A DNA stretch of 64,000 bases. Source: Myxococcales bacterium. GTDB taxonomy: Bacteria; Myxococcota_A; Polyangia; Polyangiales; Polyangiaceae. A program made the position numbers and the translations under genes. The stretch covers positions 1 to 64,000 of the forward strand of contig SXNL01000359.1 of NCBI GenBank assembly GCA_005777185.1, in the 5' to 3' direction. The notes under the pieces are model-generated. The model was not told the origin of the DNA. It was given only the letters and a program-made list of their open reading frames with translations, and made no database searches. Position 1 is the stretch's first letter, and the number at the start of each line of letters is the position of its first letter. Below are positions 33,883 to 43,041 of the stretch, piece after piece.

Positions 33883-34737
33883 ATGCCGAACCTTCGCCTC
33901 CGGCAGAAGACCAACCTGTCGTCGTTCCGCCGCATCGCGATAGGCACGTGGCGGACGTCCTACAATCCGGCCGTGTACGGCGCGCTCGCGCTGCGCGCGG
34001 AGCGGGTGCTCGCCTACGTCGACGAGATCCGCCGGCGCACCGGCAAGCGCCTCACGCTCTCGCACCTGATGGCCAAGGCCGTCGCGATGACGCTCCACGA
34101 GATGCCGGACGCGAACGCCATCCTGCGGCGCAACCGCATCTACCTCCGCGAGGACATCGGGGTCTTCTTCCAGGTCGCCCTCGAGGACGACAAGACGGGC
34201 GAGATCGACCTCAGCGGCGCGACTTTGTTCGATGCGCACGAGAAGTCCATGGTCGAGATCGTCGACGAGTTCGAGGCCAAGGTCGGCGCCGTGCGCAAGA
34301 GGGAGGACAAGAACCTCGAGGGCTCGCGCAACCTCTTCAAGAAGATCCCGTTCCGCTTGCTCAACGCGGCCCTCGATCTCCTGGGGTGGCTGAGCTTCGA
34401 GCTCAACCTCGACCTGCGCTGGGCTGGCGTACCCAGGGATCCCTTCGGCTCCGCCATGGTGACGAACATCGGATCGCTCGGGCTGGAGGAGGCGTTCGTC
34501 CCGCTCGTGCCGTACAGCCGGGTGCCGCTCCTCCTCGCGCTCGGCGCGGTGAAGGAGGAGGCGGTCGTCGAGGGGGGGGAGGTGAAGGTCGGGAAGGTGA
34601 TCCGCGCGTTCGCGACGTTCGATCACCGGGTGCTCGACGGCATGCACGCGGCCCGCATGTCCAGGACCCTGAAGCGAATCTTCGAGGATCCCGAGAGGGA
34701 GCTCGGACCGCTGCCGCCGGAGGCACCGCCCGCCTGA
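33883..34737 (+). CDS. 2-oxoacid dehydrogenase E2-type acyltransferase domain protein
   Basis: 284 residues. Only the catalytic acyltransferase domain is present, with no lipoyl or E1/E3-binding domain. The conserved DHRVLDG motif (H-x3-D-G) lies near the C-terminus and GSAMVTNIGSLG matches the CoA-binding core. Stand-alone proteins of this fold cannot work as a normal E2 swinging-arm enzyme and may transfer acyl groups to another acceptor; the tandem lipid-modifying enzyme upstream hints at an acyl-lipid role (inference). Confidence 0.82.
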   Translation: MPNLRLRQKTNLSSFRRIAIGTWRTSYNPAVYGALALRAERVLAYVDEIRRRTGKRLTLSHLMAKAVAMTLHEMPDANAILRRNRIYLREDIGVFFQVALEDDKTGEIDLSGATLFDAHEKSMVEIVDEFEAKVGAVRKREDKNLEGSRNLFKKIPFRLLNAALDLLGWLSFELNLDLRWAGVPRDPFGSAMVTNIGSLGLEEAFVPLVPYSRVPLLLALGAVKEEAVVEGGEVKVGKVIRAFATFDHRVLDGMHAARMSRTLKRIFEDPERELGPLPPEAPPA

Positions 34738-34759
34738 GCGCGCGCCCCGACCTCGCAGG

Positions 34760-35989
34760 TCAGCGGCAGCTGGGCGTCGTGTCGAGACGCTCGGTCGAGG
34801 CCATCTCGTTCCACTTCCCGAAGATCTGCGTCGCGAGCCGGTGGCTCTCGGTCGCACCCTGCGCCTTGTCGCTTGGCTCTACGGTCCACGACCGCATCGT
34901 GAGCGGCACGTGACGGACGCCGTTGACGGTCACCTTGCCGTCGGCGCCCCTGGTGAGGCCGAGATAGAGCACGATGGTGGTCTTGCGCGCCAGAGCCGTC
35001 TGGCCGCTCACGAAGTTGCCGAGCGAGTAGACGACGAACCCTTCGCGGCCATCGGGGGTCAGGTGCTTCTCCCACGGCTGCAGCACGTGGGGGTGGTTGC
35101 CGACGATCGCCGTCGCTCCCGCGTCGAGCAGCCGGTGCGCGAGCTTCTTCTGGTCGGCGCTGGGGTTGTGCTCGTACTCGTTGCCCCAGTGCGGCGTGAC
35201 GATGACCGCATCCGCCTCGCCGCGGGAGCGCAGACCCTTGATGACCTCCTCGATCTCGGACGTCTGCTGGAAGCAGAGCAGGACCTGCTTCTTCGCGTCG
35301 GGGATGCCGTTGGTGCCGTAGGTGCAGGCGATCCAGGCGACGCGCACGCCGTTTCGCTCCGTGACGACGTGCCACGGCCGCGCTGGCTCGTCCGCGGGGC
35401 GCGTCCCGGTGAAGGGCAGACCGCCGGCCGTGAGGGCGGCGATGGTGCGATCGGCGCCGGCCGAGCGGCGATCCAGCGAGTGGTTGTTGGCGGTCGAGAC
35501 GACGTCGATCCCCGACTCGAGGAGGCTCGCGACGAGCGAGCCGTGGTAGTTGAACATCGGGTAGCTCGTGTAGACGACGCCGTCGAACACCTTGCCGGGA
35601 TCGCGGACCGTCGCGCCGGTCGCGGTCGTACCCGCGGCGGACGGTCCCTCGAAGTTCGCGTACGCGAGGTCGGCCTGCTTGATCAGCGGCTCGGCGCCCC
35701 GCCAGAGGCTGTGATGCCCGTCCTCTGCGGTGTAGGCCTGCTTCTGCAGCGGCGAGTGGAGGAGGACGTCTCCGAGCGCGGCGATGGTGATCCGCGTACC
35801 CGGGCGGCACGGATCCGTGAACGTGAGCGGGCCCTGCGCGACCGGGAGGGACAGCGCCTCGGCGGTCGTCGGCTCGGGGCCGTCGAGGGTGTCGTCGTCG
35901 GACCCGGCGTCCACCGTCGTGCACCCGCCCGCCGAACCGGCGAGCCCGAGGGCCAGGGCGAGGACGGGGATCGCGCGTGGAGAAGCCAC
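34760..35989 (-). CDS. CapA-family lipoprotein
   Basis: 409 residues with lipobox GSAGGC (Cys23). The CapA/PGA-type metallophosphatase fold is seen from ITIAALGDVLLHSP, STANNHSLDR, VTPHWGNEYEHNP and VGNHPHVLQP, all typical metal-site segments. CapA proteins are linked to poly-gamma-glutamate export or related envelope polymers, but most lone homologues are uncharacterised. Other poly-glutamate genes (capB/capC) are absent here. Last gene of a minus-strand run. Confidence 0.87.
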   Translation of the reverse strand: MASPRAIPVLALALGLAGSAGGCTTVDAGSDDDTLDGPEPTTAEALSLPVAQGPLTFTDPCRPGTRITIAALGDVLLHSPLQKQAYTAEDGHHSLWRGAEPLIKQADLAYANFEGPSAAGTTATGATVRDPGKVFDGVVYTSYPMFNYHGSLVASLLESGIDVVSTANNHSLDRRSAGADRTIAALTAGGLPFTGTRPADEPARPWHVVTERNGVRVAWIACTYGTNGIPDAKKQVLLCFQQTSEIEEVIKGLRSRGEADAVIVTPHWGNEYEHNPSADQKKLAHRLLDAGATAIVGNHPHVLQPWEKHLTPDGREGFVVYSLGNFVSGQTALARKTTIVLYLGLTRGADGKVTVNGVRHVPLTMRSWTVEPSDKAQGATESHRLATQIFGKWNEMASTERLDTTPSCR

Positions 35990-36028
35990 GGTCGATCCAT
36001 ACCACGGCTGCGCTGCGAGCGGACGCCG

Positions 36029-36949
36029 TCAGCCCGGATCCCTGCAGCAGCGAAACCCGGTCGAGTAGTCGTGGTACCCGAACCCGTGCGCGATCGTGCG
36101 GTAGGCGCACCCGTCGCCGTGCTCGCGCGTGTCGAGCCAGAAGCCTCCCTGGAAGGTGCCGTTCGGATCCGCCGTCCACTCGTGGAGGTTTCCCACCATG
36201 TCGAACACGCCCTGATCGCTCACGCACCGCGGGTACGATCCCGTGGGCGCGACCGTGCCGGGGAGCTGGTCGTTCATCGGGTCGTTCAGCTCGGCCATGC
36301 CCCAGCCGCGCTTCATCGTGTCGGCGTGGAGCTGCATCATGGGCGCGGCGCCCGAGTCCTTGCACTGTGCATGTATTCGCTTCGGGCCGTACGGGAAGGA
36401 GTAGCCCTGGCTGCCCCCGCACGCGGCGCGCCACTCGACCGGGTGACAGAGGCGCTTGCCCGCGCGCTTGCACGCGGCGTCGGCCACCGCCCCGCTGATG
36501 TACGCCTGAGGAAGCACGCCCGGGACGCTGCGAGCGACGAACGCGCGATCGCCGCCGGGGATCTCGTGCGCGGGCCACCGGGACGTCGCGCCGTCGTCGC
36601 CGCGCACGACCAGAGATCCCTCCCAGCGGTCGACGCAGAAGCGCCCGCCGATCGACGCCATCTCGGAGGGACAGGCGCCCGCGCGGGCCGGCGGCAGCGT
36701 GCCCTCCGCCACGGGCCAGAGCCGCGGCGGCGCGTAGGCGAGGATCGCGTGCTCGATCGTGCCCGGCGCGCCCTTCGCGACGCCTCGCCCCGGGGCGACG
36801 AGGCACGGGTCGAGCGCGAGGAGGGCGTTCGCGACCTGGGCGCGACACTCGGGCGGCACCGTCTCCGGCGCCGCCGCACGCGCTGCGGGGAGCGCGAAGC
36901 CGAGGGCGAGGAGCGGCAGGAGGAGGAGTCCGCGCGTGAGCCTCACCAT
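36029..36949 (-). CDS. Exported FGE (SUMF1)-domain protein
   Basis: 306 residues from the ATG giving a signal peptide (hydrophobic RGLLLLPLLALGFALPA); a longer in-frame start lacks this. The formylglycine-generating-enzyme fold is recognisable from FCVDRWEGSL, GKRLCHPVEWRAACGG, DMVGNLHEWTAD and TGFRCCRDPG at the end. Authentic FGE oxidises a sulfatase Cys and needs two active-site Cys. Here a Cys pair lies in the last motif, but no sulfatase is nearby, so many such proteins may bind rather than modify partners. Confidence 0.85.
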   Translation of the reverse strand: MVRLTRGLLLLPLLALGFALPAARAAAPETVPPECRAQVANALLALDPCLVAPGRGVAKGAPGTIEHAILAYAPPRLWPVAEGTLPPARAGACPSEMASIGGRFCVDRWEGSLVVRGDDGATSRWPAHEIPGGDRAFVARSVPGVLPQAYISGAVADAACKRAGKRLCHPVEWRAACGGSQGYSFPYGPKRIHAQCKDSGAAPMMQLHADTMKRGWGMAELNDPMNDQLPGTVAPTGSYPRCVSDQGVFDMVGNLHEWTADPNGTFQGGFWLDTREHGDGCAYRTIAHGFGYHDYSTGFRCCRDPG

Positions 36950-36995
36950 GCGTGAAACGCTAACAGACGTGCGGGCAGTCCGCACGAAAGCGGCC

Positions 36996-38138
36996 TCAGG
37001 GGAGGCCCGCCGCGAACCTCGGAAGCGAGGCCCATCCGGCGCGATGCGACAGCACGGCGCACGCGTCGATCCACGGGCCGCCGCCGATCGGCGCGTCGTA
37101 GTGGCCTGTGACCGCGACGAACGCCGCGCGTGCGCGCCCTTGCACGACGGGGGAGGCGCGGAAGCGGACGTCCAGGAAGGAAGGGGAAGCGAACGCGACG
37201 CGGTCCCGGTCGCCGGAGCGGACCCTTCGCGTCACCTCCACGGGCGGGCCTGCAGGGGACGTCAGCGCGGCGGCCGAGGGGGACATCGGGACAGGGTCGA
37301 GGGTGGCCTCCGCGCGGCGCGCGAGCGCCACGTCGTCGATCCGCCAGAAGCGCCGCGTGCCCTCGAGCCGGATCTTCACACGGGCGCCGTTCGTCGGGAG
37401 ATCGAGCGGGAGCGCGACGCGGCGCCCGGCTCCGGGGCCGATCGCGCGGACGCTCCACGTGCGTGCGGCCTCGCCGCCGACGGTCGCCGTCACGGCGAGC
37501 GGGATGCCGAGCCGCACGGTCTCGTCGTCCATGACCTCGCGGCGACACGCCGCCGAGCAGTCCTCGCCGGTCACCCACCGCATGAACGGCCCCATCCCCT
37601 GCCCCATCCGCGCGAGGTACCGGGCGAAGGCGTCCTCCGCGAAGGGCGTCATGCTCGCCGTGAGGACGATCGCCGCGCGCGCCTCCACGGCGTCCGTCGT
37701 CACGGTCCACGCCTCGCGCATCCCCCCCTCCAGCACGTCGCGGTCGAGAGGCAGCACCGAGGGCTCGGCGGCGCGCGCGATCGCCACGATCTCGCCGTCC
37801 TCTCCCGCGACGGGGTCCACGCCGGGCTCGTGATCGAGGACGAGGAGCTCCACGCGATCGATCCGCGCGGTCGACGCTCCCGACGCGTCGATGCGGACGC
37901 GGTACTCGCCGTCCACGTCGCCGAGGCGCCCCACGGCGACCCTGTCCTCGCGCGCAGCCCACGGGAACATCGACCCCGCGAGCACCGCCACGGGCGCCCT
38001 GCGCCCGGTGGCCTCCTGGCCGGTGACGCGCGGGCACGAGGCGGCCGGCGCTGCGCGAGGGGGTCGCCGCGCCCGCGTCGACGCGAGCGCGATCGCGAGG
38101 AGGACCGCCCCGACGGCGATCCGGAGGGGCGCCTTCAC
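36996..38138 (-). CDS. Secreted or anchored protein, unknown
   Basis: 380 residues from a GTG start that overlaps the stop of the upstream aminotransferase (GTGA). A hydrophobic stretch near the start (APLRIAVGAVLLAIALAST) could be a signal anchor. The body is beta-rich with a Cys pair in GEDCSAACRREV and segments such as RVKIRLEGTRRFWRIDDVAL that suggest a carbohydrate-binding-like fold. No family recognised. Confidence 0.6.
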   Translation of the reverse strand: MKAPLRIAVGAVLLAIALASTRARRPPRAAPAASCPRVTGQEATGRRAPVAVLAGSMFPWAAREDRVAVGRLGDVDGEYRVRIDASGASTARIDRVELLVLDHEPGVDPVAGEDGEIVAIARAAEPSVLPLDRDVLEGGMREAWTVTTDAVEARAAIVLTASMTPFAEDAFARYLARMGQGMGPFMRWVTGEDCSAACRREVMDDETVRLGIPLAVTATVGGEAARTWSVRAIGPGAGRRVALPLDLPTNGARVKIRLEGTRRFWRIDDVALARRAEATLDPVPMSPSAAALTSPAGPPVEVTRRVRSGDRDRVAFASPSFLDVRFRASPVVQGRARAAFVAVTGHYDAPIGGGPWIDACAVLSHRAGWASLPRFAAGLP

Positions 38139-39544
38139 CGGCCCTCGTCGCGCGAGAGTCGCCGCTCGATCAGCCGCCCGCCTGCGCCCCGTACGAACCG
38201 GACGAAGTCCTCGTTCTCCTCGAGCGATGCCCCGAGGGCGTCCGAGAACGCGTCGATCTCCTCGCCGCTGACGACCAGCGGCGGCTCGATACGGAGCACG
38301 TTCGGATCGTGCGCCGGCACCTGCGTCAGGAACCCTCGCTCCAGCATCCGCTGCGCGATCCAGTAGGCGAAGAGCTCGCGCGCGATCCGGTTCGGGATCC
38401 CCAGCGTGAGCACGGTCGCGACGCCCTCCGTCGGCGGCGCAAACTCGACCGCCCACATGAGCCCCTTCCCGCGCGCCTGCCCGAGCGTCGCGTGCCTCCG
38501 CTCGAGATCCGCCAGGCGTTGCCCGAGCCTCGCGGCCATCTCCCCCACGTGCGCGAGGAGCGTGGCGTCGATGAGCTCCAGCGTCCTGCGCGCGACCGAG
38601 CACGCGAGCGCGCCGCCCCCGTACGTGTTGGCAACCAGCTCGCAGTCCTGCATCCGCCCGTACGCGCGCCGCTGCCACGCCGGGCTCGTGGAGTACCCTC
38701 CGATCGGCACGAGGCCGCCGGACAATGCCTTCGCGTAGCAGAGGACGTCCGGCGCGACGCCCATGCCCTCGTACGCGAAGAGGGTGCCCGTCCTGCCCAA
38801 CCCCGTCTGCGCCTCGTCGAACACGAGCGCTGTCCCGTGCTTCGTGCACAGCGCGCGGAGCCCCACGAAGTACGACGGATCCGCCAGCCTCACGCCACCC
38901 TCGAACTGGATGGGCTCGACGATGAAGGCCGCGAAGCGCTCCGTCCGGAGGTTCCGCTCCGCGGCGTCCAGGTCGCCGAACGGGACGGCCTCCGTGCCCG
39001 GGAGCGACGGGAACGGCTCGCGCATGCGCGACGATCCCATCACCGAGAGCGCGCCGAGCGTCACGCCGTGGTAGCTCCGGTCGCAGTGGAGCACGCCCGG
39101 CCTCCGCGTCGCGGCGTACGCGAGCTTGAGCGCCCCCTCGACGGCCTCCGATCCGCTGTTCACCAGCTGCGCGCGGGACAGATCCGGGTGCAGGCGCGCG
39201 GCGAGCGCCTCCGCGAGGAGCCCCGCTTCACGCTGCGGCGCGAGCTGCACGAACGACGGGAGGTTCGCGCGGAGGGACGCCTCGGCCGCGCGGACGATCT
39301 CGGCGTGGTTGTAGCCGAGCGGCACCGCGCCGCAGCCCGCGAGGAAGTCCACGTAGACGCGCCCCTCGGCGTCCCACATGCGCGTGCCCTGCGCGCGCAC
39401 GAACAGCCGCCCATACCCCAGGAGATCGAGGGCCTCGGTCCACTTCGGGTTGATGTAGCGCGCATGCCGGTCGAAGCCGCGGCGGGTCTCGCCGGGATCG
39501 CCGCCTCCGGGCGGCGAGCCGACGTCATCCCTTGTAGTATGCAT
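38135..39544 (-). CDS. Class III (ornithine-type) aminotransferase
   Basis: 469 residues with the full fold-type I class III pattern: DFLAGCGAVPLGYNH, LVNSGSEAVEGALK, LVFDEAQTGLGRTG and the PLP lysine in CYAKALSGGLVPIGG. Family members use ornithine, acetylornithine, putrescine or related omega-amino substrates; the exact one is unknown. The first codons overlap the end of the aldo/keto reductase gene by 20 bases, so the two are co-transcribed; a later start is possible. Confidence 0.92.
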   Translation of the reverse strand: MHTTRDDVGSPPGGGDPGETRRGFDRHARYINPKWTEALDLLGYGRLFVRAQGTRMWDAEGRVYVDFLAGCGAVPLGYNHAEIVRAAEASLRANLPSFVQLAPQREAGLLAEALAARLHPDLSRAQLVNSGSEAVEGALKLAYAATRRPGVLHCDRSYHGVTLGALSVMGSSRMREPFPSLPGTEAVPFGDLDAAERNLRTERFAAFIVEPIQFEGGVRLADPSYFVGLRALCTKHGTALVFDEAQTGLGRTGTLFAYEGMGVAPDVLCYAKALSGGLVPIGGYSTSPAWQRRAYGRMQDCELVANTYGGGALACSVARRTLELIDATLLAHVGEMAARLGQRLADLERRHATLGQARGKGLMWAVEFAPPTEGVATVLTLGIPNRIARELFAYWIAQRMLERGFLTQVPAHDPNVLRIEPPLVVSGEEIDAFSDALGASLEENEDFVRFVRGAGGRLIERRLSRDEGR

Positions 39545-40511
39545 ACTTCGACGCCGACGCGGCGATGCGCGACTCGACCGACGCGCGTGACGCCGCGTCC
39601 AGCGGGGTGGCCCGGCGCCCGATCGCGAGGTTGCCCTCGACCTCCGCGACCGAGGAGCAGCCGATGATCATCGTGTCACAGAGGGCCATCGCGTAGCGGA
39701 TCGCCTCGTCGGCGGTCATCACGCCGTCCTGGACGAGCATGCCCCGGGACAGCACCTTCATGCCGATCACGGCCGCGCCGATGCGGCGCGCCTCGGGGAT
39801 GACCGTCGTGATGAACGGCGCCCGCGCGGGGTCGGCGGCGTTGATCGGGAGGAGAACCGCGTCGAACGGAAACCGCTGCAGGGCCGCCGCGAGCACGCCC
39901 GGATCATGGTGACCCGTCACGCCGATGAAGCGGACGCGCCCCTCCTTCTTCGCCTGCTCCGCCGCACGCACGGCTCCATCCGGGGCGAGGATCCGATCCA
40001 CGTCGTCCATCGAGCGGAGATCGTGCATCTGCCAGAGGTCGAGGTGGTCGGTCCCGAGCCGCTTGAGGCTGTCGTCGAGCAGGGCGAGCGCGCCTTCCTT
40101 CGTGCGCTCGTGCGTCTTCGACGCGAGGAACAGCCTGTCCCGCGCGCCGGGCGAAGCGCGAAAGGCCGCACCGTAGTAGTCCTGGCTGGAGGCGTACGCG
40201 GGCGCGGTGTCGCAGTACTTCACGCCGGCCGCGAACGCGGCCTGGATCACCGGGACGGCCTCTGCGGCACGCCCGCTCGTCCGCAAGACCCCCTCGCCGC
40301 CGAGGGAGACGGCCTCGACGGCGACACCGGTGCGGCCGAGCATGCGAGGCGCGGCCGGCGCCGAAGGCGGTGACTCGGGCGGGAGCGCCGTCGTCGTGGC
40401 GGCCTTCGGGGCGTCTCGCGCGCGATCGCACGCGGCGCCCAGAACGAGCGGGAGCGCCCCGACGCCGAGGAGGATGTCTCTGCGGCCCTGCGTTCGGAGG
40501 TCTCGCGCCAT
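39525..40511 (-). CDS. Exported aldo/keto reductase
   Basis: 328 residues. The amino terminus GRRDILLGVGALPLVLGAAC looks like a Tat-type twin-Arg signal ending in a lipobox (Cys28), so the enzyme may be a periplasmic lipoprotein. The AKR barrel is clear: GVKYCDTAPAYASSQDYYG with the catalytic Asp and Tyr, LFLASKTHERT for Lys, and DLWQMHDL with His in the expected place. Substrate unknown. First gene of the minus-strand operon with the class III aminotransferase. Confidence 0.85.
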   Translation of the reverse strand: MARDLRTQGRRDILLGVGALPLVLGAACDRARDAPKAATTTALPPESPPSAPAAPRMLGRTGVAVEAVSLGGEGVLRTSGRAAEAVPVIQAAFAAGVKYCDTAPAYASSQDYYGAAFRASPGARDRLFLASKTHERTKEGALALLDDSLKRLGTDHLDLWQMHDLRSMDDVDRILAPDGAVRAAEQAKKEGRVRFIGVTGHHDPGVLAAALQRFPFDAVLLPINAADPARAPFITTVIPEARRIGAAVIGMKVLSRGMLVQDGVMTADEAIRYAMALCDTMIIGCSSVAEVEGNLAIGRRATPLDAASRASVESRIAASASKYAYYKG

Positions 40512-40569
40512 CGGGGAAGCGTAATACACATCGACGCGATCATCTCGAATGACGTGCTAAGCCACGCTT

Positions 40570-41526
40570 GTGAACATCCTCCTCGTCGGGGCCGGCGCGG
40601 TCGGCCAGGTGTACGGTCACCACCTCAAGAAGGGCGGCGCGAAGGTGAGCTTCTTCGTGCGCCCGAAGGCCGCGGCGGCCGTCCGGGAGAAGATGGTTCT
40701 CTACCCGCTCACGCGACGCGACGAGCGGACGCCGGTGACCTTCGAGGCCGACGGCGTGTTCACGTCGACGGAGGAGATCGCGGCGGCAGGAGAGAGGGAG
40801 CGTTGGGACGAGGTGTGGTTCTGTGTCCCCGCGAACGCCCTCGACGAGGCGTGGCTCGCGTCGATCGCCGCGGCGGTCGGGGACGCCCGGATCGTGGCCC
40901 TGCCGCCGGGCCTCACCGCCGAGGAGAAGATCCGTCGCGCGTTCCCGGGACGCGACGTCGTGCCCGGCCTCATCGGCATCCTCAGCTACCAGGCGCCGCT
41001 CCCCGGCGAGGAGGTGCCCGAGCCCGGCATCGCCTACTGGTGCCCGCCCGGCTCGCCGACCGCGTTCGGCGGACCGCGTGGCGCGGAGGTCGCCGAGGAG
41101 CTCGACAGCGGCGGGTGCCCCGCGGTCGCGAAGAAGGATGTCGGCGCGACGAGCGCGCTCGGAGGGTGCGTCTTGATGCCCACGATGGCGGCGCTGGAGG
41201 CCGCGGGGTGGTCGTTCGACGCGTTCCGGCGAGGCGAGATGCCGCAGATGGCGGCGGCGGCGGCGCGCGAGGCGCTCGCGATCACGGCAGCGCGCCTCGA
41301 CGTGGGCGTCCCGTTCTTCGCGTTCTTCGTGCGAGGGTGGGTGCTCCGGCTCGTCGCGTGGCTCGCGCCGAGGTTCGTGCCGACCGATCTGGAGGCGTTC
41401 CTCCGGCACCACTTCAAGAAGGTCGGCGGGCAGACGCGCCTCTTGTTCGCGGACTTCCGCAAGGACGGAAACGAGCGGGGGATGAAGACGGAGGCGCTCG
41501 CGGCGCTCGCGGCGAAGCTGGTGTAG
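40570..41526 (+). CDS. ApbA/PanE-type ketopantoate reductase family
   Basis: 318 residues from a GTG start. The amino-terminal Rossmann motif VGAGAVGQVYG (G-x-G-x-x-G) binds NADP(H) and the C-terminal helical part includes GGCVLMPTMAALEAAGW and the FRKDGNERGMKTE tail. Ketopantoate reductase makes pantoate for coenzyme A, but lone members often act on other 2-oxo or hydroxy acids, and no other pantothenate gene is adjacent. Divergent from the aldo/keto reductase operon. Confidence 0.8.
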   Translation: MNILLVGAGAVGQVYGHHLKKGGAKVSFFVRPKAAAAVREKMVLYPLTRRDERTPVTFEADGVFTSTEEIAAAGERERWDEVWFCVPANALDEAWLASIAAAVGDARIVALPPGLTAEEKIRRAFPGRDVVPGLIGILSYQAPLPGEEVPEPGIAYWCPPGSPTAFGGPRGAEVAEELDSGGCPAVAKKDVGATSALGGCVLMPTMAALEAAGWSFDAFRRGEMPQMAAAAAREALAITAARLDVGVPFFAFFVRGWVLRLVAWLAPRFVPTDLEAFLRHHFKKVGGQTRLLFADFRKDGNERGMKTEALAALAAKLV

Positions 41527-41531
41527 CGGGC

Positions 41532-42185
41532 TCAGAACAGCACGCCGACGCGCAGCAGATCGATCGTCGGCGTGACATTGTTGCCGAGGGCGCCGGCGAC
41601 GCTGGCGATGCCTGCGTCGATCTGGAAGGGCAGACCGTCAGGGAGCGTCGTCGAGAGCGAGGGGCTGATCGGGATGTGCACGCCCACGTCCACGCCGATC
41701 GAGAAGCCGCTGCGCATCGTCCACAGCGCACCGATCCGGGGGTTCACGAACCAGGTCTCGGCCTCGGCGGACTGGGAGTACGAGCCCAGCACGCCGAGGT
41801 TCGCCGTGGCGGTCGCCTTCATCGTCTGGTGCCCGGCGCGGAGACCGATGAAGAAGGCGTTCTGGAAGGGGAAGACCCGCGCGTCCGCCGAGATCGCCGA
41901 GAGCTTCGCCTCGACTCCGTAGACCGAGGTCTCCGGGAGCAAGCTGTACTCGACACCGAACGCGGCCACGCGATCCAGCTTCACCATGGCCTCGATGGCC
42001 AGGGGACGGGGGAAGCCGACGCCAGCGAGGGCACCGACGCGGAAGCCGGTTGCCTCCTCGCTCGGGCGATCGACCGGGGCCCCGGCGGGCGGTGGCGGTT
42101 CGGAGGACAGCGGGTCGGCAAGGGCCGAGGGAGACCAGAGCGCGGCCGTGGCCACGAGGGCCAGGGCCATTGCGGAGCGTTTCAA
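41532..42185 (-). CDS. Outer-membrane beta-barrel-like protein, unknown
   Basis: 217 residues with a signal peptide ending at SALA-DP. The mature part has a repeating pattern of amphipathic strands (VAAFGVEYSLLPETSVYGVE, FFIGLRAGHQTM) and ends in an aromatic residue (VGVLF), as outer-membrane proteins do. No named family. Its 3' end lies five bases from the end of the convergent ketopantoate-reductase-like gene. Confidence 0.65.
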   Translation of the reverse strand: MKRSAMALALVATAALWSPSALADPLSSEPPPPAGAPVDRPSEEATGFRVGALAGVGFPRPLAIEAMVKLDRVAAFGVEYSLLPETSVYGVEAKLSAISADARVFPFQNAFFIGLRAGHQTMKATATANLGVLGSYSQSAEAETWFVNPRIGALWTMRSGFSIGVDVGVHIPISPSLSTTLPDGLPFQIDAGIASVAGALGNNVTPTIDLLRVGVLF

Positions 42186-42270
42186 TGTGCACCTCTCCGC
42201 TTCCTCGTGCGAGGCGCGGGGGAAGATCGATCACCCACGCGAGAATTTTTCGGCGGCGCCGGACCTCCCG

Positions 42271-42996
42271 TCAGTCGAGGCGCTCGAGCACGACCTCGGG
42301 CGCGCCGGGCGGGCCGTACGGCCCCTCGAAGCGCGCGACGCGCCACGGACTCGCCAGCTCGAACCACATGCGGTACTTCGGCGCAAACGGCTTCGCCAGG
42401 CGCGACAGGAGCGAGCCGAGGGCGACCCAGTCGTTCAGGTCCGGATACATCACCGCCTCCTCGACGTCGATCGAGCGACCGCTCGCCGTCTTGATCGTGG
42501 TGCGGCCCACGCGCTCGAAGTACACCTTGGCGACGAAGCGATCGTTGATCCACGCGTAGACGCTGCGGCGGTCGTCGTCGCGAGGAAAGTAGCAGAGGAG
42601 GAACGGGAGGAAGACCTCCGGGTAGGTGGCGCGAGGGAGCCCGATCTCGTCGTGCAGGAAGTCCTCCACCTTCTCGTCGCGGACGACGCGCCCGTCGGTC
42701 TGCACGCTCCGCCGCGCGAGGGCGCGCGCGAGGAGGCCGTCGGGGCCCTGCGTGCAGGAGAGCGACTCGGTGAGCGTCCCGTGGAGGATGGGGTGGTCCA
42801 TCTCGACACGCAGGCCGCCCGGCTCCGCCACGTGGCGGACCACGCTCACGGGGTCGGCGCCCCGCGAGATCATCCGATGCGCGTCGAGGATGGTGTGGAA
42901 GGACCGCTTCTCGCGCGCGCGGATCGCGTAGCGCACCTCGCCCTCGAAGCCGACGGGCGGTCCGGGGACCTGGGTGACCTTGGCCACGGCGGACAT
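42271..42996 (-). CDS. Cytosolic protein, unknown
   Basis: 241 residues, no signal peptide or membrane segment. Beta-rich with pieces such as FEGEVRYAIRAREKRSFHTI and YAWINDRFVAKVYFERVGR. No recognised family; a lipid or ligand-binding fold is possible but unsupported. Flanked by gaps of 85 and 45 bases, so likely monocistronic. Confidence 0.55.
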   Translation of the reverse strand: MSAVAKVTQVPGPPVGFEGEVRYAIRAREKRSFHTILDAHRMISRGADPVSVVRHVAEPGGLRVEMDHPILHGTLTESLSCTQGPDGLLARALARRSVQTDGRVVRDEKVEDFLHDEIGLPRATYPEVFLPFLLCYFPRDDDRRSVYAWINDRFVAKVYFERVGRTTIKTASGRSIDVEEAVMYPDLNDWVALGSLLSRLAKPFAPKYRMWFELASPWRVARFEGPYGPPGAPEVVLERLD

Positions 42997-43041
42997 GTAG
43001 TCATCGCGGGCCGACGCGTCAACGTCGGAGCGCGGGCGCGA